Part shown: positions 58,055 to 64,000 of the stretch, piece after piece
How the letters are laid out: each line of letters begins with the position of its first letter
How positions within the stretch are numbered: the stretch's first letter is position 1
NCBI RefSeq assembly: GCF_003987435.1
Contig: NZ_PIQG01000002.1
Span: 310,001 to 374,000 of the forward strand
Source: Pseudidiomarina taiwanensis
Lineage (GTDB): Bacteria; Pseudomonadota; Gammaproteobacteria; Enterobacterales; Alteromonadaceae
Length of the DNA: 64,000 bases
Reading direction: 5' to 3'
The notes under the pieces: generated by a model
What the model saw: the letters and a program-made list of their open reading frames with translations, nothing else
The model's database searches: none
What the model was told of the DNA's origin: nothing
Made by a program: the position numbers and the translations under genes

Positions 58055-61000
58055 TCATGAGTCTTTCAGGCGCCGCTGCCAGAACAGCTTAAAAATTGCT
58101 GGGAGCACCAAAAGGCTTAACAGTGGCGCAAGGATCATGCCGCCCAACATTGGTGCGGCGATCCGTTGCATGACTTCACTGCCAGTGCCGCTGGTCAGCA
58201 TAATTGGCAACAGGCCAAAGACAATCGTTAAGACCGTCATGAGTTTGGGCCGTAAACGCTGCAAGGCACCCTCTTCAATAGCGGCCTCAAGGCTTGCCAG
58301 AGACGGCTCCGACTGGGCTTGCCAGGCGTTATTAAGGTACAGCAGCATGACTACGCCAAATTCAACCGCGACCCCAGCGAGGGCGATAAAACCCACCGCA
58401 GTGGCAACCGATAAATTAAACTCCAACCACCACAGCAGCCACAGTCCTCCTGCCAAGGCGACAGGTAGGGTTGCAATAACCCACAAAGCCTGACGATAAG
58501 ACTGGAAAACCAAATATAACAGCGCCAAAATAACTGCCAAGGTTAACGGAATCACGCTTTGCAGTTTATTTTTAACTCGCTCCATTTGCTCGTATTGGCC
58601 TTGCCATTCGAGCGCATGTTGCGCTGGGATGTCCAGTTGCGCTAAGCGTTGCTGTGCTGCCTCAATCACCGCAGCGGCGGTCACACCATCGGCTAAATCA
58701 AGGTACAACCAACTACTCAATTGAGCATTTTCGCTACGAATTTGGGCCGGTCCTGAACTGATGCGAATATCTGCAACATCAGCAAGAGTCACCCAGGTCC
58801 CCGCGCGGTTAACCACTGGTAAGCTCTGCAACCGGCTGATGTGATCACGATATTGGCGCGGATAACGTAAATTAATCGGATAACGCTCGGTACCAATTAC
58901 CGCCTCACTGACCTTAGCACCGCCAATCGCATAACGAATAATCTGCTGCAATTGGGCTTGCTCAACTCCGTAGCGCGCAGCTTTGGCAAGGTTTGGAACG
59001 ATTTCAATATAACGCCCCTGTAGTGGTCGCTCGGCAAATACTGAGCGCAGTCCGGGCAGCCCTCGCAGAGTACCCTCAATTTCAGTTGCTAACGCTTGGA
59101 TACTGGTCAAATTAGGCCCTGTGACGCGAATCCCAAGCGGTGTCCGCAAGCCAGTCGCGAGCATATCGATGCGAGTTTTAATCGGTTGTACCCAGGCATT
59201 GGTGAGCCCCGGAACTTGCACTCGTTGGTCTAATTCTGCAATCACGTCATCGAGGGTAATGCCTTCTCGCCACTGCGATTTCGGTTTTAACTGAATCGTC
59301 GTCTCAAACATAGTCAGTGGTGCCGGGTCCGTTGCAGTCTGGGCCCGCCCAGCTTTACCAAAGACCCGCTCAACCTCGGGTTGTGCCGCGATCAAAGCAT
59401 CGGTTTGTTGCAGTAACTTTCCCGCTTGAGCAGGGCTTAACCCGGGTAGCGTGGTCGGCATATAAAGTAAGTCACCCTCATCGATGCGTGGTAAAAACTC
59501 CTGTTCAAGCTGCTGCCACGGATAGATAGCACTTGCGGTTAACAAGGCAATGACCGCGATCACGGTTTTCGGCCAAACCAAAGTAAAACGTAGTAATGGA
59601 CGGTATGCCGCCAGCGCTATTCGGTTTAATGGGTTTTGTCTCTCGCTGCGCATACGCCCACGCACTAAATAACCCAAGAGCACCGGAATCACGGTGACCG
59701 CAATCAATGCAGCGGCAGCCATGGCAAAGGTTTTCGTATACGCTAGCGGTTCAAATAAGCGTCCCTCTTGGGCTTCGAGAGTAAACACAGGTAAAAAGCT
59801 GACCGTTATGATCAGCAGCGACAAAAATAACGCCGGCCCAACTTCGATACTAGCACGCTGTACAATCTGCCAATGCTGAGCGGCGCGAGCAGGTTGGCCA
59901 TGCTCCACTTGATACTGATGGAGATGCTTATGCGTATTTTCGACCATCACAATCGCGGCATCGACTAAGGTCCCGATGGCAATCGCAATTCCCCCCAAAC
60001 TCATCATATTGGCGCTAATACCCAGTTGCCGCATCAAAATAAAGCTCGCCAATACCGCCAGTGGGATACTAATTAGCGCCACTAAAGACGCGCGCAAATG
60101 CAAGAGGAATACGATCACCACAATCGCAACAAAGGCTAATTCCTGCCATAACTTGGTGGTCAGGTTGGCAATGGTCCGGCTAATTAAATCAGCCCGGTTA
60201 TAGGTCGTTTCTATCGTCACGCCAGCCGGCAGGCCAGGCTCAAGTTCGGCGAGCTTCTGCTCAACCGCACTGATCACCTCGCGGGCGTTGCCACCGTCGC
60301 GCATCACTACAATGCCACCGACGACTTCGCCTTCACCGTTTAAATCAGCAATACCGCGGCGACTCTCCGGGCCACGGCGAACTTGCGCCACATCCGCTAA
60401 AGTGAGCGTGGCACCGCGCTCGTTGCGCTGCGGCAGTGGAATTTGGCGCAGATCATCTAGGCTTTGAATATAACCCGTGCCCCGCACCATATACTCCGCC
60501 TCGGCCATTTCAATAATGCCACCGCCAACTTCATTATTGTGGTCAGTAATCGCTTGCTCCACCTCGGCCAGAGTCAAGCCGTACTGTTGCAGGCGTTTCG
60601 GCTCAACCACCACTTGAAAGGTGTTCACCATGCCGCCAACGGTCGCGACTTCAGCCACACCTTTGATGCTTTGTAGTTGTTGTTTTAAAAACCAATCTTG
60701 CAAGGCGGTGAGTTCACCGAGATGATACTGATTGCTGTCATCACGAAGTACGTATTGATATATCCAACCCACGCCACTGGCATCAGGTCCAAGTTCAGGA
60801 GTCACGCCTGCGGGTAAGCGGCCTTGCGCTTGATTCAAATATTCCAGTACGCGACTGCGCGCCCAATACAAATCAGTGTCATCAGCAAAAATCACATAAA
60901 CATAAGAGTCACCATAAAACGAGTAGCCGCGCACAGTTTCAGCGCCGGGTACCGCTAACATAATGTTCGATAAAGGCCAGGTGACCTGTTGCTCAACGAT

Positions 61001-61177
61001 ATTCGGAGCTTGGCCTGGAAATTCAGTTTTGATAATGACTTGCACATCGGACAAATCAGGAATCGCATCGACCGGAGTTTGCTGTACCGCGCGCCAACCT
61101 AACAGGGCAATAATCACCGCTCCAAGTAGGACTAAACTGCGATATTTGAGTGCGGCTTTAATGCTGGCTGTGATCAT
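58055..61177 (-). CDS. cusA: Cu(I)/Ag(I) efflux RND pump, CusA type
   Basis: A 1040-residue heavy-metal RND pump closely matching CusA/SilA. The three methionines used by CusA for Cu(I)/Ag(I) appear in GDLLYMPTTLPG, DPAPLTMFETTIQLKP and IKTRIDMLATGLRTPLG. The relay region reads LGGIAIAIGTLVDAAIVMVEN. It exports copper or silver from the periplasm or cytoplasm through CusBC. It overlaps the cusB stop by 20 bp. No CusC or CusF homologue is adjacent. Confidence 0.93.
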   Translation of the reverse strand: MITASIKAALKYRSLVLLGAVIIALLGWRAVQQTPVDAIPDLSDVQVIIKTEFPGQAPNIVEQQVTWPLSNIMLAVPGAETVRGYSFYGDSYVYVIFADDTDLYWARSRVLEYLNQAQGRLPAGVTPELGPDASGVGWIYQYVLRDDSNQYHLGELTALQDWFLKQQLQSIKGVAEVATVGGMVNTFQVVVEPKRLQQYGLTLAEVEQAITDHNNEVGGGIIEMAEAEYMVRGTGYIQSLDDLRQIPLPQRNERGATLTLADVAQVRRGPESRRGIADLNGEGEVVGGIVVMRDGGNAREVISAVEQKLAELEPGLPAGVTIETTYNRADLISRTIANLTTKLWQELAFVAIVVIVFLLHLRASLVALISIPLAVLASFILMRQLGISANMMSLGGIAIAIGTLVDAAIVMVENTHKHLHQYQVEHGQPARAAQHWQIVQRASIEVGPALFLSLLIITVSFLPVFTLEAQEGRLFEPLAYTKTFAMAAAALIAVTVIPVLLGYLVRGRMRSERQNPLNRIALAAYRPLLRFTLVWPKTVIAVIALLTASAIYPWQQLEQEFLPRIDEGDLLYMPTTLPGLSPAQAGKLLQQTDALIAAQPEVERVFGKAGRAQTATDPAPLTMFETTIQLKPKSQWREGITLDDVIAELDQRVQVPGLTNAWVQPIKTRIDMLATGLRTPLGIRVTGPNLTSIQALATEIEGTLRGLPGLRSVFAERPLQGRYIEIVPNLAKAARYGVEQAQLQQIIRYAIGGAKVSEAVIGTERYPINLRYPRQYRDHISRLQSLPVVNRAGTWVTLADVADIRISSGPAQIRSENAQLSSWLYLDLADGVTAAAVIEAAQQRLAQLDIPAQHALEWQGQYEQMERVKNKLQSVIPLTLAVILALLYLVFQSYRQALWVIATLPVALAGGLWLLWWLEFNLSVATAVGFIALAGVAVEFGVVMLLYLNNAWQAQSEPSLASLEAAIEEGALQRLRPKLMTVLTIVFGLLPIMLTSGTGSEVMQRIAAPMLGGMILAPLLSLLVLPAIFKLFWQRRLKDS

Positions 61178-62546
61178 GCCCGGTCTCCGCTACTTGTGGT
61201 TGAGGCGATGAGTAGCTGGCACGCAGCTGAGCTTCGGCATCTAACATAAATTGCCCCGCAACAACGACTTTCTCCCCCTCCTCTAGCCCTGCAGTAATTT
61301 GCGCTTGGTCCGCAACTATGCTGCCAACCTGAACCGCTTTGAGCTGATATTCACCAGGACCTACTTCAACTGCGACACGACTTTCATTGGCAGCCAAAAT
61401 CAAACTCGATAAGGGCACCGTAAGGGCATTTTCAATCGTTTCACCTAACAGCTTCACCCCAATTTGTAATCCTTGCTGCGGACGTCCTTGAAACGCAGTT
61501 TGTGGTACTGCAATCCGCACTTGTTGAGTGGCGGTGGCTTGCGCGAGTTGTGGATAGATATAGTCGACCTGACCACGCCATTGCTCGAGTCCAAGCTGCG
61601 GTGCTGAGAGCTCAATTGCAGCATGATCAGCAAGCATTTGACTGTAGCGCTCAGGCACATCAGCCAAAACCCACCAACTCGCAGTAGAAATCAACGTCAG
61701 CAATTCATCAGCTGGGCTGACATATTTGCCATCAGCAACGGCCAGGTTGGTCACCACGCCGGTTTGCGGCGCATACACTGGCAACCGATAAAATATTTCT
61801 TGGCGCTGCTCTAACTGCCGGATTTGCGCTTGGGTAAAACCTAGCAATTCAAGCCGAATGCGACCATCACGCAACAACTGTTCCGTTCGATTGGGGCTAT
61901 TGAGTAGTTGCAGGTAATCCTGTTGTGCCACCACAATCTCTTTGCTGTAGATTTCGTACAGCAGATCACCTTTATTGACTTGCACTCCTTCAGAGCGAAC
62001 GGCTAAGCGTTCAATCCAACCAGCGGCGCGGGCATGCACATGGACGCGTTGATCCGTATTAAATTCTAGTCGACCGAAGGTGTCGATGACCGGCTCAAGT
62101 CGGGTGCGCTGCACTGTCGCCGTCTGCACCGCGAATTGCTCAATTATCTCAGGACTGACCCGAACAGCCGTCGGCGACGACGGCTGTTGGTGGGCTTGAC
62201 GGTCTTCTTTTGCTGGCTCGACCGGCACTAAGTCCATCTTACAAATCGGACAGCTGCCCGGCTCGTGTGATGTCACCTCAGGGTGCATCGGACAGACATA
62301 AAGTTGCTTGGGCTGTTCAACTGCGACCAAATCCATCTTACAAATCGGACAGCTGCCCGGCTCATGAGACTGCACCTCGGCATGCATTGGGCAGACGTAC
62401 AGCGTGTGCTTGTCGCTGTGCTCGCTATGGTCGTGCTGATCCGCTGCCATAATATGGTCGGCATGAGACTGCGCCTGTACAGACGACAGCGGCATGGTGA
62501 TCAACAAGATAGCGCTGAACACGCAAATAAAAATACGTTTAAACAT
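61158..62546 (-). CDS. cusB: CusB-type adaptor with two heavy-metal-binding domains
   Basis: A 462-residue RND adaptor. After the signal peptide (ends SVQAQS) come a His/Asp-rich stretch and two nearly identical 33-residue heavy-metal-binding domains: YVCPMHAEVQSHEPGSCPIC (50-69) and YVCPMHPEVTSHEPGSCPIC (83-102), each with KMDL. Lipoyl and beta-barrel regions follow. The ATG at 62546 has TTGGAG upstream. It delivers Cu/Ag to CusA and may itself trap metal. The second domain is a recent tandem duplication at the DNA level. Confidence 0.92.
   Translation of the reverse strand: MFKRIFICVFSAILLITMPLSSVQAQSHADHIMAADQHDHSEHSDKHTLYVCPMHAEVQSHEPGSCPICKMDLVAVEQPKQLYVCPMHPEVTSHEPGSCPICKMDLVPVEPAKEDRQAHQQPSSPTAVRVSPEIIEQFAVQTATVQRTRLEPVIDTFGRLEFNTDQRVHVHARAAGWIERLAVRSEGVQVNKGDLLYEIYSKEIVVAQQDYLQLLNSPNRTEQLLRDGRIRLELLGFTQAQIRQLEQRQEIFYRLPVYAPQTGVVTNLAVADGKYVSPADELLTLISTASWWVLADVPERYSQMLADHAAIELSAPQLGLEQWRGQVDYIYPQLAQATATQQVRIAVPQTAFQGRPQQGLQIGVKLLGETIENALTVPLSSLILAANESRVAVEVGPGEYQLKAVQVGSIVADQAQITAGLEEGEKVVVAGQFMLDAEAQLRASYSSPQPQVAETGHDHSQH
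62233..62363. repeat. 99-bp in-frame duplication of the heavy-metal-binding domain
   Basis: A 32-bp segment is identical at 62233-62264 and 62332-62363, exactly 99 bp (33 codons) apart, inside cusB. Flanking codons are similar but diverged. This shows duplication of one metal-binding module. Confidence 0.9.
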
Positions 62547-62605
62547 GGTGGTACTCCAATTTTGAGTTAACACATCAAGCATCTCAAAGGATGCGAACGA
62601 TCGGG

Positions 62606-62980
62606 TTAAAGCAAACGGAGTGGTGGCTTGTAAAAAGCTTGCGGAAGCGAGTGAGGGCCTTGCTGCAGCGCAGCAAATTGTCCGTTATGGGCTACTGGCC
62701 ATAACAGTGCTGTGAACATGGTCATGAGGCTGAGCGGAATGTGACAAACTTGCGAACAATCAAGGCAATTGCCATCACAGCTGCTCGTGCTCGAGTGATC
62801 ACTTGCATGGGTTGCAGCTTCCGCCATTTCGCTTTGACTACAACAATCATGCTCAGCATGCATCTTTGTATCGTGAGCAGAGTGTTGAGTCGCATGCATT
62901 GGCGCACTCATATGGGCCTGTGCTGGTGCCAACAAAGGCACCAACATCAACACCATCATGATATACGCCAAAACTTTCAT
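62606..62980 (-). CDS. Small exported His/Cys/Met-rich metal-binding protein
   Basis: A 124-residue protein with signal peptide ending about residue 22 (APAQA). The next 60 residues hold nine histidines, six cysteines (Cys46, 47, 68, 72, 75, 79) and several methionines, ending in CDGNCLDCSQVCH. A short hydrophobic stretch (about 81-97) follows, and the C-terminus reads FYKPPLRLL, resembling small copper-resistance-associated proteins. It is 59 nt upstream of cusB on the same strand and may be a periplasmic metal chaperone, doing the job of CusF. No family name is certain. Confidence 0.7.
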   Translation of the reverse strand: MKVLAYIMMVLMLVPLLAPAQAHMSAPMHATQHSAHDTKMHAEHDCCSQSEMAEAATHASDHSSTSSCDGNCLDCSQVCHIPLSLMTMFTALLWPVAHNGQFAALQQGPHSLPQAFYKPPLRLL

Positions 62981-63012
62981 AGCGACCCTTCACTCAACTC
63001 ATTAAAACGGGT

Positions 63013-64000
63013 TTACCAAATGGTGACCCGCTCTTCTGGTGGCAAGTATAGCGCATCTCCTTCTTGTACGTCGAACGCTTCATAGAAGGCTGGGATGTTC
63101 ACTACGGTACCGTTAACACGGAACTCAGGTGGTGAGTGTGGTCCACGCATAACTTGGTTACGCACTTGCTCATCACGCGCTTTGTTTAACCAAACTTGCG
63201 CCCACCCTAAGAACACCCGTTGCTCGCCGGTAAAGCCGTCCATTACCGGAGACGGTTCACCATTGAGTGACGCTTGATAGGCTTTAAAGGCGATGGTTAA
63301 GCCGGCCAAGTCACCGATGTTCTCACCTAAGCTTAGGCGCCCATCGATATTTAAACCTGGCAGTGGCTCATAAGTGCTGTACTGGTCAGCCAAAATACCG
63401 GCACGTTCTTCAAACGCCGCACGGTCTTGCTCAGTCCACCAGCTATTGAGGTTACCGTCACCATCATATTTTGAACCTTGGTCGTCGAAACCATGGCCCA
63501 ATTCATGACCGATGACCGCGCCGATACCGCCGTAGTTGACCGCATCATCGGCATTCATGTCGAAGAATGGCGGTTGTAGGATACCTGCTGGGAAGACGAT
63601 CTCATTCCGCACTGGGCTGTAGTATGCGTTGACGGTTTGTGGCGTCATCCCCCAGTCTTCTTTATCAACTGGCTGACCGATTTTGCTAACGTTCTCGTTA
63701 TATGAGAACAAAGCAGCAGCTTTGTAGTTGCCCACTAAGTCATCTGCCGTCACTTGCAAATCAGTATAGTCGGTCCACTCGCTTGGATAGCCGATGAATG
63801 GCGTAAATTTGCTGAGTTTCTCAAGGGCTTTTTCTTTGGTCTCAGCGGTCATCCACTCAAGGTTACGAATCGACTCACCATAGGCCACAATCAGGTTATC
63901 CACGAGCTCTTCCATCCGTGCTTTCGCTTCTGGTGGGAAGTACTCAGCCACGTATAACTGGCCAAGAATTTCGCCCATGGCACCATCTACCGCTGAAACG
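63013..64000 (-). CDS. M13 family zinc metallopeptidase (PepO/neprilysin-like), C-terminal part
   Basis: About 329 codons are visible; the 5' end lies beyond the window. The zinc motif VIGHELGHGFDDQGSKYDGDG, the third-ligand region ENIGDLAGLTIAFKAY, the VNAYYSPVRNEIVFPAGILQPPFF substrate cleft and the C-terminal CxxW-like end YLPPEERVTIW identify M13. These enzymes degrade small peptides and are often exported lipoproteins; the N-terminus that would show this is missing. It precedes the metal-binding protein gene by 32 nt, so they may share a transcript, though the functions appear unrelated. Confidence 0.92.
   Translation of the reverse strand, partial: VSAVDGAMGEILGQLYVAEYFPPEAKARMEELVDNLIVAYGESIRNLEWMTAETKEKALEKLSKFTPFIGYPSEWTDYTDLQVTADDLVGNYKAAALFSYNENVSKIGQPVDKEDWGMTPQTVNAYYSPVRNEIVFPAGILQPPFFDMNADDAVNYGGIGAVIGHELGHGFDDQGSKYDGDGNLNSWWTEQDRAAFEERAGILADQYSTYEPLPGLNIDGRLSLGENIGDLAGLTIAFKAYQASLNGEPSPVMDGFTGEQRVFLGWAQVWLNKARDEQVRNQVMRGPHSPPEFRVNGTVVNIPAFYEAFDVQEGDALYLPPEERVTIW

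Overview
This is a chromosomal stretch of a gammaproteobacterium, about half G+C and gene-dense. The best guess is an Alteromonadales member of the Idiomarina/Pseudidiomarina type, though taxonomy cannot be proved without a search. Supporting signs are the rppH-ptsP-lgt-thyA, rplU-rpmA-obgE and mdh/argR arrangements, MutH (found only in Dam-methylating gammaproteobacteria), ArcA, a Vibrio-like 283-residue ThyA and a rhombosortase. I see no insertion sequence, prophage, CRISPR array, rRNA or tRNA. Most of the window is core genome.

Layout. 1-9.1 kb: trmJ (cut by the window edge), suhB, a DUF3545 gene, ung, a glycosyltransferase, a secreted S9 peptidase, a DUF1302 outer-membrane protein and etfBA. 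9.2-16.5 kb: csdE facing the rppH-ptsP-TSUP-lgt-thyA-tcdA run, with mutH divergent from rppH. 16.5-22.8 kb: a tightly overlapping cluster rimB-rimK-AstE/AspA-like hydrolase-rsmC-sensor kinase, then arcA and a free-standing Hpt protein facing it. 23-28.3 kb: folE2, adenosine kinase-ahcY, a GNAT enzyme and an amine-oxidase-like flavoprotein. 28.3-35.4 kb (minus strand): ispB, rplU-rpmA, obgE-folA, a secreted alpha/beta hydrolase and a NatAB-type ABC exporter. A 17-unit heptanucleotide repeat abuts the rplU promoter.

35.5-41.5 kb: a TonB-dependent receptor, a rhombosortase, mdh divergent from argR, and a DyP-type peroxidase with altered distal residues. 41.5-48.4 kb: a DUF885 lipoprotein facing a cluster of envelope lipoproteins (glycine-zipper lipoprotein, LpoB, TPR lipoprotein, YcfL-like, an unknown exported protein and an S41-peptidase-like lipoprotein). 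48.7-53.8 kb: acnB, a sodium:alanine symporter and a LysR regulator. 53.9-64 kb: a drug-type RND pump divergent from the LysR gene, then a CusBA-type copper/silver pump with a small His/Cys/Met-rich exported protein, and an M13 metallopeptidase cut by the window edge.

The most interesting points are: the rimB-rimK-hydrolase-rsmC-kinase cluster, which could be a reversible ribosome-modification module; arcA beside a separate Hpt gene; the heptamer array touching a ribosomal-protein promoter; the DyP homologue lacking both canonical distal catalytic residues; and the 32-bp-spaced direct repeats between the LysR and RND genes.
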